The notes beneath the pieces are model-generated. The model was not told the origin of the DNA. It saw only the letters and a list, made by a program, of their open reading frames with translations, and ran no database searches. The translations under genes were made by a program, and so were the position numbers. From JAKVAV01 sp047632755 (GTDB lineage Bacteria; Bacteroidota; Bacteroidia; Flavobacteriales_D; Cryomorphaceae), in the NCBI GenBank assembly GCA_047632755.1, contig JBLIDT010000002.1:124001-188000 (forward strand): 64,000 nucleotides of DNA. The letters run 5' to 3'. Positions 35,731-44,038 of this stretch are shown piece after piece (within the stretch, counting starts at the first letter, position 1; every line of letters starts with the position of its first letter).

Positions 35731-36302
35731 TGACTCAGAGCGGAAAGAGCCTCATCGTTTGCGCACCCTCTGGCGCAGGAAAAACAACGATTGTTCGACA
35801 TTTATTGAAGACGTTCGATAGTCTTGAATTTTCGGTGTCGGCTACCTCACGTGAGCCAAGAAAAGACGAAACGCCCGGGATCCACTACCATTTTATCTCA
35901 GCCAGTGAGTTCAGAAAGAATATAGAAGAATCTAAATTCTTGGAGTGGGAAGAAGTTTACAGCGATCAATATTACGGCACGCTAAAATCAGAAATCAATC
36001 GATTGTGGGGTGAAGGAAAGCACGTAATCTTTGATGTGGATGTAGAAGGTGGAGCCAACTTAAAGGCCATTTTTGGTGATAAAGCACTGGCAATCTTTGT
36101 TCGGCCGCCAAGCATAGATGTTCTCGAAGAGCGACTTCGATCGCGCGGGACAGAAACAGAGGAGAGTTTACAAAAACGACTTTCCAAAGCCGAAAGAGAG
36201 CTGACTTACGAGACGAAATTTGATACTACCGTGATCAACGACTTACTCTCCGAGGCATGTGCCGAAGCTGAGGATAAAGTGTTAAAGTTTTTGGCAGAAT
36301 GA
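35730..36302 (+). CDS. gmk: Guanylate kinase
   Basis: The 190-residue kinase phosphorylates GMP to GDP with ATP. The P-loop APSGAGKTT is at residues 12-20, followed by the GMP-binding SATSREPRKDETPGIHYHF and EVYSDQYYGT segments. Length is typical. It overlaps yicC by one base and nadD by four (ATGA), so the three are a tight translationally coupled operon. Confidence 0.97.
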   Translation: MTQSGKSLIVCAPSGAGKTTIVRHLLKTFDSLEFSVSATSREPRKDETPGIHYHFISASEFRKNIEESKFLEWEEVYSDQYYGTLKSEINRLWGEGKHVIFDVDVEGGANLKAIFGDKALAIFVRPPSIDVLEERLRSRGTETEESLQKRLSKAERELTYETKFDTTVINDLLSEACAEAEDKVLKFLAE

Positions 36303-36907
36303 AAAAAGTCGGGCTCTACTTCGGAACCTTCAACCCCATACATGTGGGCCACTTGATCATTGCCAATCACATGGCCGATCACACCGAACTGGATGAAGTA
36401 TGGCTGGTAGTCACGCCGCAAAATCCATTAAAGCAAAAAAGCACGCTCTTAGCAGATTATCACCGTCTGGCCTTGACTCGCATAGCAGTGGAAGATAATC
36501 CCAAACTCCGCGTAAGCGATGTGGAATTTAGCTTAGCAAAGCCCTCCTTTACGGCAGCTACATTGGCATATCTCACCGATGCACATCGCGATACTGAGTT
36601 TTCCTTGATCATGGGCGAGGACAATCTTCGAACTTTTCACAAGTGGAAAAACCACGAAGCGATTCTCGAAAACCACCACATTTTCGTCTATCCCCGTGTC
36701 TTAACTATTCAGGAAAAAGAAGATTTAAAGCCGCACCGCACCATGGCCAAAATCGGAGATAATGCCAACATCCATCAAGTGGATGCTCCGGTTATGAAAT
36801 TGTCTGCAAGTTTTGTGAGGGATGCGATCAAACGGGGACACGATGTGAAATATCTCCTCACCGAACCTGTATATAACTACCTGAGAGAGATGCATTTCTA
36901 CGAGTAG
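36299..36907 (+). CDS. nadD: Nicotinate-nucleotide adenylyltransferase
   Basis: This 202-residue enzyme adenylates nicotinate mononucleotide in NAD synthesis. The nucleotidyltransferase signature GTFNPIHVGHLI is at residues 9-20, and the C-terminal SASFVRDAIKRG segment matches the ISSTxIR motif of the family. The ATG overlaps the gmk stop (ATGA). Its own stop at 36907 is followed after 53 nt by a small gene. Confidence 0.95.
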   Translation: MKKVGLYFGTFNPIHVGHLIIANHMADHTELDEVWLVVTPQNPLKQKSTLLADYHRLALTRIAVEDNPKLRVSDVEFSLAKPSFTAATLAYLTDAHRDTEFSLIMGEDNLRTFHKWKNHEAILENHHIFVYPRVLTIQEKEDLKPHRTMAKIGDNANIHQVDAPVMKLSASFVRDAIKRGHDVKYLLTEPVYNYLREMHFYE

Positions 36908-36960
36908 TGATTCTTTTGGCACAGCTTTTGGTTTTCAGATCGAAATCAAAACACATAAAC

Positions 36961-37092
36961 ATGTCACAAGAAAAATCTTACAAGAAAATCGTTGCTAAAG
37001 CGAAAGCCCTTATGGCCAAAGGAAATCTAAATGCCTACATCCAAGAATTAGTAAAAGCTGAACATGTCAGAAGTATGCAGGGAGCAATTTGA
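36961..37092 (+). CDS. Small basic protein, 43 aa
   Basis: A short ORF with an ATG preceded by an A-rich stretch, typical of Bacteroidota initiation regions. The peptide is rich in Lys and Ala, with helical character (KKIVAKAKALMAKGNLNAYIQELVKAE), no signal peptide and no Cys. It is co-oriented between nadD and the S4 gene, and its stop is 17 nt before the S4 start, which supports it being a real operon member. I do not recognise a family. The frame extends upstream to 36907, but that part looks unlike protein. Confidence 0.6.
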   Translation: MSQEKSYKKIVAKAKALMAKGNLNAYIQELVKAEHVRSMQGAI

Positions 37093-37109
37093 TTCCTTAC
37101 CTTCGGGTA

Positions 37110-37481
37110 ATGGAAGATTTGAGGATCGATAAATTTATTTGGGCAGTTCGCCTTTTTAAAACCCGCTCTTTAAGCGCTTCGGAAATCAAGGCAGGCAACG
37201 TCTTGATCAACGATGCAGCCATCAAGGCATCCCAATCCATAAAGGCAGGCGATATCATTAAGGTGAAAAGAAACCCCATTTGGCGAAGCTATAAAGTGAA
37301 AGAACTCTTGAAAAAAAGAGTTGGAGCCAAATTGGTGGAACAGTACATCAAAGAAGTTACTCCTGCAGGAGAAATTGAAAAGTTGGAAATGATGAAAATG
37401 ATGCCGGGCTTTGATCGCCGGAGGGGAGAGGGCAGGCCTACCAAACGGGAGCGCCGCGATATAGATAAGTTCAAGTGGTAG
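37110..37481 (+). CDS. S4-domain RNA-binding protein (Hsp15-like)
   Basis: This 123-residue protein starts with an S4 domain (MEDLRIDKFIWAVRLFKTRS...GNVLINDAAIKASQSIKAGDII), as in Hsp15, which rescues stalled 50S subunits carrying nascent peptide. A basic C-terminal tail (RRGEGRPTKRERRDIDKFKW) would add nucleic-acid affinity. The ATG at 37110 is chosen over 37089 because it gives the standard S4 start. The last codons overlap the GTG start of the GNAT gene by 7 nt. Confidence 0.9.
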   Translation: MEDLRIDKFIWAVRLFKTRSLSASEIKAGNVLINDAAIKASQSIKAGDIIKVKRNPIWRSYKVKELLKKRVGAKLVEQYIKEVTPAGEIEKLEMMKMMPGFDRRRGEGRPTKRERRDIDKFKW

Positions 37482-37975
37482 ATCTTCGATTCCGACGAGC
37501 TTCCCCTAAAGATTTACGATTGCTTTACGAGCTCGCTGAGGAAATCTGGATTCCTTCCTTTGCGCCACTTTTCACAGAAACTCAATTGCGAGCGCTGTAT
37601 TCGGGAATGTACAACGACGAGCTACTGACTAAATGGCTTTCTCGGAAAGGAAATGAGCTCTACTTCATTTACTCCAAAGCAGCAATTGGCTACATGGCGG
37701 TAGAAAAGCATCCTGAATTTCTCAAACTTGACAAAATTTACATTCATCCCTCAACTCAAGGCAAAGGATTTGGAGGAGCGGCCATGAAAAAGATCGATCA
37801 GATCGCAATTGATTCTGGTCTCTCGGTAATTCAACTTCGTGTCAATCGCGAAAACGACTCGGCCATTTCATTTTATCAGAATCGTGATTTCGAAATTACT
37901 GAATCAATAGACTTTTCAGGGCCAGATGGTTTTCTCTACGAAGATTACCTCATGAAAAAGGTTCTTCAATCTTAA
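37475..37975 (+). CDS. GNAT family N-acetyltransferase
   Basis: A 166-residue acyltransferase with the acetyl-CoA-binding pattern around residues 88-100 (IYIHPSTQGKGFGGAAMKK, the QGKGFG form of Q/RxxGxG/A) and the terminal GNAT strand motif (VNRENDSAISFYQNRDFEI). The acceptor is unknown; the C-terminal DYLMKKVL resembles small-molecule acetylases. It starts with GTG at 37475, inside the end of the S4 gene. It is convergent with gdhA, whose terminator lies between them. Confidence 0.88.
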   Translation: MVDLRFRRASPKDLRLLYELAEEIWIPSFAPLFTETQLRALYSGMYNDELLTKWLSRKGNELYFIYSKAAIGYMAVEKHPEFLKLDKIYIHPSTQGKGFGGAAMKKIDQIAIDSGLSVIQLRVNRENDSAISFYQNRDFEITESIDFSGPDGFLYEDYLMKKVLQS

Positions 37976-37987
37976 GAAGCGTCTGAA

Positions 37988-38027
37988 AACAAAAAAGCCA
38001 ATGACGAAATAAATCGCCACTAGCTTT
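37988..38027 (-). terminator. Rho-independent terminator of gdhA
   Basis: On the minus strand a 14-bp stem forms between 38027-38014 and 38007-37994, with a few G-U pairs, then a run of T. On the plus strand those G-U pairs become A-C mismatches, so the signal is for gdhA and not for the GNAT gene. Confidence 0.8.
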
Positions 38028-38051
38028 GCTTTTTCAATAGGTGGTGGTCTA

Positions 38052-39407
38052 TTAAACGACGCCTTGATCAATCATGGCATCAGCTACTTTTACGAAACCA
38101 GCAAGGTTAGCGCCTTTAACGTAATCTATTTTATCATTCACACGGCCATATTTCACACAGGCTGCGTGGATGTCCTTCATAATACTGTGTAGACGTTCGT
38201 CAACTTTTTCCGCAGGCCAAGACATGCGAATAGAGTTTTGGCTCATCTCAAGACCTGAAGTTGCCACACCTCCAGCATTGCTCGCTTTCCCTGGAGCAAA
38301 GGCAATACCTTTCTCATGGAAAACTTCAATCGCCTCAGGTGTAGTTGGCATATTGGCACCTTCAGCCACCAAAAAGACTCCTTTCTCAATGAGCTTTTCA
38401 GCATCTTCTCTCGTCAACTCGTTTTGAGTAGCGCAAGGCAAGGCAATATCTATTTGGTAGGGTACATTCCAGGCGCGTTCACCTTCGACATATTCTACGC
38501 CTTCCATCTCATCTGCCAATTCACTGATTCTACCTCGGCGTTCATTTTTAATCTCCTGAAGTTTGGCAAAAGCATCACTATGAAGTCCGCTCTCACAATG
38601 AACATATCCTCCCGAATCACTCACCGTTACCACCTTTCCTCCTAGTTGTATCACTTTCTGAAAAGCGTATTGGGCAACATTTCCTGAACCGCTAATCGCT
38701 ACGACTTTTCCATCGAAAGAATCATTCTTAAGCTTCAGCATCTCTTGTGCAAAGTAAACGCAACCGTATCCTGTTGCTTCTGGGCGAATTCGAGATCCAC
38801 CCCAGCCAAAGCCTTTACCAGTAAGTACTCCAGTAAATTCGTTTCTGATACGCTTATATTGACCGAACATGTATCCGATTTCGCGTCCACCAACACCTAT
38901 ATCTCCCGCAGGAACGTCAGTATTGGGACCAATATGGCGCGCGAGTTCCGTCATAAAACTTTGGCAGAATCGCATCACTTCGTTATCAGATTTTCCTTTG
39001 GGATCAAAATCAGATCCTCCTTTACCACCGCCCATAGGCAATGTGGTCAAGCTATTCTTAAAAACCTGCTCGAAACCGAGGAATTTCAAGATGCTCAAAT
39101 CGACTGAAGGATGAAAACGCAATCCGCCTTTATATGGACCGATTGCTGAGTTAAACTCAACTCGGTACCCTCGGTTTACTTGGACTTCTCCTTTGTCATC
39201 GAGCCATGGCACCCTGAACATAATCGTTCTTTCGGGCTCTACCATTCGCTCCAATATTTTGGCTTTTTTGTACTTGGGATGTTCCTCCACGTAAGGAATG
39301 ATCACTTCCGCTACCTCCTCAACGGCCTGAAGAAATTCAGCCTCGTGTGGATTCTTGGCGCGTACTTGATCCATGAATGAATCGATAAGTGATTGATGCG
39401 CTTTCAT
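38052..39407 (-). CDS. gdhA: Glutamate dehydrogenase (hexameric, probably NADP-specific)
   Basis: A 451-residue enzyme that interconverts 2-oxoglutarate plus ammonia and glutamate. The substrate-binding segment GPYKGGLRFHPSV and the catalytic lysine region LPMGGGKGGSDFDPKGKSD are intact, and the Rossmann dinucleotide site is SGSGNVAQYA. Length and sequence place it with the 450-residue bacterial biosynthetic hexamers, usually NADP-dependent. It has its own promoter and terminator, hence monocistronic. Confidence 0.95.
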   Translation of the reverse strand: MKAHQSLIDSFMDQVRAKNPHEAEFLQAVEEVAEVIIPYVEEHPKYKKAKILERMVEPERTIMFRVPWLDDKGEVQVNRGYRVEFNSAIGPYKGGLRFHPSVDLSILKFLGFEQVFKNSLTTLPMGGGKGGSDFDPKGKSDNEVMRFCQSFMTELARHIGPNTDVPAGDIGVGGREIGYMFGQYKRIRNEFTGVLTGKGFGWGGSRIRPEATGYGCVYFAQEMLKLKNDSFDGKVVAISGSGNVAQYAFQKVIQLGGKVVTVSDSGGYVHCESGLHSDAFAKLQEIKNERRGRISELADEMEGVEYVEGERAWNVPYQIDIALPCATQNELTREDAEKLIEKGVFLVAEGANMPTTPEAIEVFHEKGIAFAPGKASNAGGVATSGLEMSQNSIRMSWPAEKVDERLHSIMKDIHAACVKYGRVNDKIDYVKGANLAGFVKVADAMIDQGVV

Positions 39408-39433
39408 AGGTTATATTGTTAAAATATCGGGGG

Positions 39434-39441
39434 CAAATGTA
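39434..39441 (-). promoter_or_regulatory. -7 promoter element of gdhA
   Basis: TACATTTG on the minus strand, exact TAnnTTTG match, 26 nt before the ATG at 39407. Confidence 0.65.
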
Positions 39442-39555
39442 GGGTTTTTTCAAGTCAGGATTCTTTCGCCCAGAAGTATTCCCCGAGCAACTTTTTGTAC
39501 TGATTTAAAGAGACTTACATCAAATAATCACAGTGTTTAAATTACACTTTGAAGC

Positions 39556-40677
39556 TCAGCAAGCTTCGTAAAACTTACCTGGTAAACTCCTTACCAATCC
39601 ATTGAGCTCCAGATTAAGTAGATGCACCATAGACATGCTAATGGGCAATTTGAGCGAAAGACTCAATTCATCTATCTGAGTTCTGCCTTTGTCTCTCAAC
39701 ATGAAAAGCACGGCTTCTTCTTCAGGACTGAGGTCGACAAAAATCTTCTTCTGTACAGGTTTTGACTTTTCGGGCAAATTCCATCCCATGATGTATTCTA
39801 AGTCCTTTACCGATTCAAAAAGGGCAGCCTTATGTCCTTTGATGAGCTTATTGCATCCTTCCGATCTTGTATCTCCCACCCTCCCCGGAATGGCAAATAC
39901 ATCACGGTGATAATCATTGGCCAATCCAGCCGTGATGATCGATCCTCCTCTGGCAGCGGACTCTACCACAAGGGTGGCATCGCACATTCCTGCCACAATT
40001 CTATTGCGCTGCGGAAAATTCTCACGATCAGGTTTAGAGTCGATGCTGAATTCAGAAATCAGGGCACCACCATTGTCCACCATTTCATTCGCCAACCTCG
40101 TATGTGCTGGAGGGTAAATTTTATTCAACCCATGCGCCAGAACGGCTATGGTCGAAACCCCAAAGTCCACGCACGCCTTATGCGCCTCGCCATCCACTCC
40201 ATAGGCTAATCCACTTACTACTGATACCCCATAAGGCACGAGACTTTCGACCAGCTTGCGGGTCATTGATTTCCCGTATTCCGTAAGGCGGCGAGTTCCA
40301 ACAATACTCAACATTCTGCCGGCAGATAAATCAGCATCGCCTTTTACAAAAAGGACCAGCGGCCCGTCTTCGCAATGCTTTAACCGATTGGGGTATAGCG
40401 CTTCCGTATAAGAGACGACCTTGATTCCATTCTTTTCAGCGTAATCAAACTCTTTTTCCACTTTGCTCCAATTAGAAAAGCCTGCAATTGAGGTGGCCCT
40501 ATTGTGAGCCATTCCTTGAACTTGCATAAGCTCTCTTCCACTGAGTCGAAAGACCTCTTGGGCTGAGCCAAAATGATTGATGAGCTTTTTCGCCGTTTTT
40601 GTCCCGACATGTTCAGCCTCACCGAGCGCGAGCCGGTAAAAAATCTCATCTTTATTTACAGGTATCTTTGTCATCAT
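39556..40677 (-). CDS. dprA: DNA-processing protein DprA/Smf
   Basis: The 373-residue protein protects incoming single-stranded DNA and loads RecA during natural transformation. An N-terminal helix-hairpin-helix/SAM-like part (GTKTAKKLINHFGSAQEV) precedes the Rossmann-like core with SIVGTRRLTEYG, VVSGLAYGVDGEAH and NFPQRNRIVAG. A winged-helix DML1-like domain closes the protein. Full length suggests it is functional; other competence genes are not in the window. Two tandem ATG codons (40677 and 40674) are possible starts. No clear -7 element is seen. Confidence 0.93.
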   Translation of the reverse strand: MMTKIPVNKDEIFYRLALGEAEHVGTKTAKKLINHFGSAQEVFRLSGRELMQVQGMAHNRATSIAGFSNWSKVEKEFDYAEKNGIKVVSYTEALYPNRLKHCEDGPLVLFVKGDADLSAGRMLSIVGTRRLTEYGKSMTRKLVESLVPYGVSVVSGLAYGVDGEAHKACVDFGVSTIAVLAHGLNKIYPPAHTRLANEMVDNGGALISEFSIDSKPDRENFPQRNRIVAGMCDATLVVESAARGGSIITAGLANDYHRDVFAIPGRVGDTRSEGCNKLIKGHKAALFESVKDLEYIMGWNLPEKSKPVQKKIFVDLSPEEEAVLFMLRDKGRTQIDELSLSLKLPISMSMVHLLNLELNGLVRSLPGKFYEAC

Positions 40678-40714
40678 CTTTGGTTAACCCAAGTCGAAAA
40701 TTAAAAAATAAAAA

Positions 40715-41446
40715 ATGAATACAGTCGGCATTATTCCTGCGCGATATGGTTCGACCCGATTTCCGGGGAAGCCTTTAGCACTTATTAGCGGCAAACCGAT
40801 GATTCAAAGAGTCTATGAACAATGCTTGAAATCAGACTTGAACTTTGTTGTAGTAGCCACTGATGACGAACAGATTTTTGATGCAGTTAATTCGTTCGGC
40901 GGTAATGCAGTAATGACATCAAGTGACCTCCCTAGCGGCACAGATCGATGCCGAGAAGCTTTGAAATCAATTCAAGAATCTTTCGATTTGGCCATAAACA
41001 TTCAAGGTGATGAGCCTTTCATTAATCCTGAGCAGATCAATCAAGTCATTTCAATTCTTGAAAATACGAAAGCTCAAATTGCCACTCTCGTAAGTCCTGC
41101 ACTCAATTTCGAGGAGATAGAAAACCCCAATCGAGTGAAAGCTGTAACAGCCAAAGACGGAAAGGCACTCTACTTTTCGAGGTGTGGGATTCCTTTTCCA
41201 AGAAACAAAGAAGAACTGAAGCCCGAAGACTATCTAATTCATTTGGGTATCTATGGGTTTACGGTAGATGCTTTGCAAAAAACCAAACAGCTAAAAATGA
41301 GCTCTCTAGAAAAAACTGAAGGTCTTGAACAGTTGCGTTGGCTTCAAAATGGAATATCGATTTATACAGCCATAACGAAAGAAAGAGCGGATTCGGTAGA
41401 TACTCCCGAAGATCTTCGTGCAATCGAAAAGAAGTATTTACTTTGA
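40715..41446 (+). CDS. kdsB: 3-deoxy-manno-octulosonate cytidylyltransferase
   Basis: This 243-residue enzyme activates Kdo as CMP-Kdo for lipopolysaccharide core synthesis, so the cell is expected to make an LPS outer membrane. The CTP-binding IPARYGSTRFPGKPL, INIQGDEPFI and the YFSRCGIPFPR segment are diagnostic. Length is typical. The open frame of the next gene overlaps its end, but that gene's chosen start lies 34 nt after the stop. It is divergent from dprA across 37 bp. Confidence 0.96.
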   Translation: MNTVGIIPARYGSTRFPGKPLALISGKPMIQRVYEQCLKSDLNFVVVATDDEQIFDAVNSFGGNAVMTSSDLPSGTDRCREALKSIQESFDLAINIQGDEPFINPEQINQVISILENTKAQIATLVSPALNFEEIENPNRVKAVTAKDGKALYFSRCGIPFPRNKEELKPEDYLIHLGIYGFTVDALQKTKQLKMSSLEKTEGLEQLRWLQNGISIYTAITKERADSVDTPEDLRAIEKKYLL

Positions 41447-41480
41447 CAGTGATATCGGAAAATGTAATTTCGAATTGTCA

Positions 41481-42551
41481 ATGATAACCGAACTAGACAA
41501 ATACGTTTCTGAGCTTCTTTTCGACTACGACTGCGTTATCGTGCCGCAGCTAGGAGGGTTTGTGACCAACTACAAACCAGCTTATTTCGATAAGGGCATC
41601 GCCCATCCGCCTTCGAAAGAGTTGCGGTTTAACAAAAATCTGACGAAAAACGACGGCCTTCTTAGTCAATCTATCTCAAACGTAGAAGGAGTATCTATTC
41701 AAGATGCCGACGCCATTCTTCATGAAACTATAGAAAAATACCTTGGCAGCTTAAAGGAGAGTGGCCGAGTTCAGTTAAATAAAGTGGGGATTCTCTTTAT
41801 TGATGAAAACAATCAGCTAAGGTTTAAACCCGACACCACCGTAAACTATCTGCGGAAATCTTTTGGCTTTGAGTCCTTCGCAATGCCAGCTGAGGTGGTT
41901 GCTCAAATTCCGATCATTGAAGAAAAAGAAATTGAGACAGAGGATGAAACTCCTATAATTCCAATAGCTCAATCGTCTTACAATAGAGGAATCTACTGGG
42001 TCGCAGCGGCTACGTTACTTCCTTTTATAGGTTTGAGCATTTATTTAGGAATGACTACCGAATTTAAAAGCCCGACTGAAATTACTCTTGCGGAACTTAT
42101 TCCATTGAGTAATTCTGCCAGTCCGAAATACGCTGCTCGAGAAATCACTTTAAATGATGAAGAGCTCAGCAATGAAACCAATTACCCTGAAAACACTTTG
42201 GTCTTCCCATTTGACTTTGAGTCAAACTCAGTAGATTCTTTAGGCGTTTGGATTAATATGAGTGATGTGCCAGAAGAAATCGCAGTCGAGAATATGGCTG
42301 TTATCGAGGGGAAATACCACATTATTGGTGGATGCTTTGGAGAAAAGAAAAACGCGGACACATTCGTCCACAAACTTCAGGCGCGAGGCTACAATTCGAA
42401 TATATTGGATTTAAATAAAGGACTTTATCGAGTTAAAATTGAAAGCTTCGGTAACTACGAAGAAGCTTTGAACGAACTCAGAACCACTCGTGATAACGGG
42501 ACTTTCCCCAATGCGTGGCTATTGAAGAAAAAAATAGCTGAAAATGGCTGA
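41481..42551 (+). CDS. HU-CCDC81 and SPOR domain protein
   Basis: The 356-residue protein has two HU-like (HU-CCDC81 bacterial) modules at the N-terminus (residues about 1-135, VSELLFDYDCVIVPQLGGFV). A single transmembrane helix follows at about 175-195 (GIYWVAAATLLPFIGLSIYLG), then a periplasmic linker, and a C-terminal SPOR domain (YHIIGGCFGEKKNADTFVHKL...YRVKIESFGNYEEAL). SPOR domains bind denuded septal peptidoglycan, so this may link a cytoplasmic nucleic-acid-like or scaffold domain to the division site. The ATG at 41481 is chosen; the frame from 41418 overlaps kdsB. The next gene overlaps it by 8 nt. Confidence 0.85.
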   Translation: MITELDKYVSELLFDYDCVIVPQLGGFVTNYKPAYFDKGIAHPPSKELRFNKNLTKNDGLLSQSISNVEGVSIQDADAILHETIEKYLGSLKESGRVQLNKVGILFIDENNQLRFKPDTTVNYLRKSFGFESFAMPAEVVAQIPIIEEKEIETEDETPIIPIAQSSYNRGIYWVAAATLLPFIGLSIYLGMTTEFKSPTEITLAELIPLSNSASPKYAAREITLNDEELSNETNYPENTLVFPFDFESNSVDSLGVWINMSDVPEEIAVENMAVIEGKYHIIGGCFGEKKNADTFVHKLQARGYNSNILDLNKGLYRVKIESFGNYEEALNELRTTRDNGTFPNAWLLKKKIAENG

Positions 42552-42930
42552 CCGCAAAATTGAACTAAAGAATTGCTACCTCGAGCTAGACGACGATGGT
42601 ATTGTAGAGCTACGCATTCTGCCGAACTGCACCGTTGAAACCGAAGAGATTGATGAAATATTCGAGAATATTCACAGTCAACTTCCATCCGCTCGTGGCC
42701 TATTGGTTACTGCTGGAAAAGAAGCTTCCCTGAGCCAAGAGGCAAGAGAAAAAGTTTCCGCGGGAAATGTAACAGGGCAAATCGTTGCAGATGCTATTGT
42801 AGTAGAGCATTACCAGCACCATATGACGGCCAATTTTTTCGTTAGGTACAACAAGCCTCAGCGGCCGACACAGATTTTCAAGACTGCTAAGGAAGCCAGA
42901 AATTGGCTCAAGGAAAAAATTCAAAACTAG
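42544..42930 (+). CDS. Small SpoIIAA/STAS-like alpha-beta protein
   Basis: A 128-residue soluble protein that starts within the last codons of the HU-SPOR gene. The alternating strands and helices (IVELRILPNCTVETEEIDEIFENI ... GLLVTAGKEASLSQEAREKV) resemble the SpoIIAA/STAS-like small proteins that occur in Bacteroidota without assigned function. No conserved Ser/Thr phosphosite can be picked with confidence. Its 3' end overlaps the convergent hemJ-like stop by 4 nt. Confidence 0.65.
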   Translation: MADRKIELKNCYLELDDDGIVELRILPNCTVETEEIDEIFENIHSQLPSARGLLVTAGKEASLSQEAREKVSAGNVTGQIVADAIVVEHYQHHMTANFFVRYNKPQRPTQIFKTAKEARNWLKEKIQN

Positions 42931-43457
42931 TTCTTTCTGAATTTTTTATAGAGCATTATTCCAAAGCTAAGGAGTACCCCCAGACCTACTATCCCGAGAA
43001 TTCCGTAGAGCCCACTCATGGTATTTTTGAACGTTGCCGTAAAGACAATCGCAAAAAGCAGAATCGTGGCGGCCTCGTTGTAAAATCGCAACTGCATACT
43101 ACTCATTGGATATTGATCATTCTGCAACTTCTTGTACATCCATTGCAGTGATAAATGATAGGCGATCAACAAGGCCACAAAACCCAGCTTGACGTGCATC
43201 CACGGCACCTTCAACCAATCAGGATTGAGTATCAACATTGTGGTTCCAAACAAAACAGTGAGTATGAAGGCAGGCCAAGTGATGATGTTCCAAAGTCTAC
43301 TTGACATTAGTTTTAATTGATCCACCAAGGCCTCTCGCTCGTTTTCGGGTTTCTGAGAAGCTTCCGTTTGGTAAATAAACAAGCGAGGGATGTAGAAAAG
43401 ACCTGCAAACCAGGCCACCATAAAAATGAGGTGTAACGCTTTAGCTGTGTAGTACAT
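42927..43457 (-). CDS. hemJ: HemJ/CopD-like membrane protein, probable protoporphyrinogen oxidase
   Basis: A 176-residue inner-membrane protein with four helices. The first helix carries ALHLIFMVAWFAGLFYIPRL and the third the WMHVKLGFV motif; the His and Lys in these are the conserved residues of HemJ, the haem-pathway oxidase converting protoporphyrinogen IX to protoporphyrin IX. The ATG at 43457 is chosen over 43481 because the -7 element (43467-43474) overlaps the longer frame; the mRNA leader is then only a few bases. It is divergent from the thioesterase gene. Confidence 0.85.
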   Translation of the reverse strand: MYYTAKALHLIFMVAWFAGLFYIPRLFIYQTEASQKPENEREALVDQLKLMSSRLWNIITWPAFILTVLFGTTMLILNPDWLKVPWMHVKLGFVALLIAYHLSLQWMYKKLQNDQYPMSSMQLRFYNEAATILLFAIVFTATFKNTMSGLYGILGIVGLGVLLSFGIMLYKKFRKN

Positions 43458-43466
43458 CTTGAGTGC

Positions 43467-43474
43467 CAAAGGTA
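43467..43474 (-). promoter_or_regulatory. -7 promoter element of hemJ
   Basis: TACCTTTG on the minus strand, exact TAnnTTTG, 9 nt before the ATG at 43457. A divergent element for the thioesterase is at 43496-43503. Confidence 0.62.
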
Positions 43475-43495
43475 CAAACATCGAATGTATAGCGG

Positions 43496-43503
43496 TATCT
43501 TTG
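43496..43503 (+). promoter_or_regulatory. -7 promoter element of the thioesterase gene
   Basis: TATCTTTG, exact TAnnTTTG match, 19 nt before the ATG at 43523. Confidence 0.65.
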
Positions 43504-43522
43504 TGGCCACAATCCGAAGGAT

Positions 43523-44038
43523 ATGAGAGAACAGAAATTTGCTCGCGAAACTTTTGCTACCACTTCTAAAATTATTTTACCGAATGACACCAATACCTTG
43601 GGTAATTTGATGGGAGGGCAATTGCTCAATTGGATGGACATCAACGCTGCCATCTCAGCTCAGCGTCACTGCCGCCGCGTGGTGGTGACAGCTGCAGTAA
43701 ATAATGTATCGTTCAACAAAGCCGTAAAACTGGGAGACATTCTCACGATAGAGTCTAAAGTTTCTCGCTCTTTTGGTTCTTCGATGGAAACGTTTCTAGA
43801 CGTGTCGGTAGAAGATCACAGAACGGGAAAGCGCACCAAATGCAATGAAGCGATTTACACTTTCGTAGCGGTAGATCAAGTAGGGCAACCGATCAACGTT
43901 CCAGAGCTTGTTCCTGAATCTAATCTAGAGAAAGAGCGTTATGACGGCGCACTCAGAAGGAGGCAACTCGGGTTGATCTTGGCAAAGAAAATGGATCCAA
44001 AGGATGCTACGGAGTTGAAAGCTCTATTTGAGAATTAG
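43523..44038 (+). CDS. Acyl-CoA thioesterase (hot-dog fold)
   Basis: A 171-residue YciA/ACOT-type thioesterase. The hot-dog fold signature NTLGNLMGGQLLNWMDINAAISAQRH includes the helix and catalytic Asp, followed by VNNVSFNKAVKLGDILTIESKV. It would hydrolyse acyl-CoA to free acid and CoA; chain-length preference is unknown. It is monocistronic, and its last 32 nt overlap the convergent glycosyltransferase gene, the longest 3' overlap in the window. Confidence 0.9.
   Translation: MREQKFARETFATTSKIILPNDTNTLGNLMGGQLLNWMDINAAISAQRHCRRVVVTAAVNNVSFNKAVKLGDILTIESKVSRSFGSSMETFLDVSVEDHRTGKRTKCNEAIYTFVAVDQVGQPINVPELVPESNLEKERYDGALRRRQLGLILAKKMDPKDATELKALFEN

Noticed and set aside
39408..39555. Possible terminator for dprA formed by GAAGCT/AGCTTC at the dprA stop
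   Set aside because: There is no T-tract on the minus strand after the stem, and part of the stem lies in the coding region.
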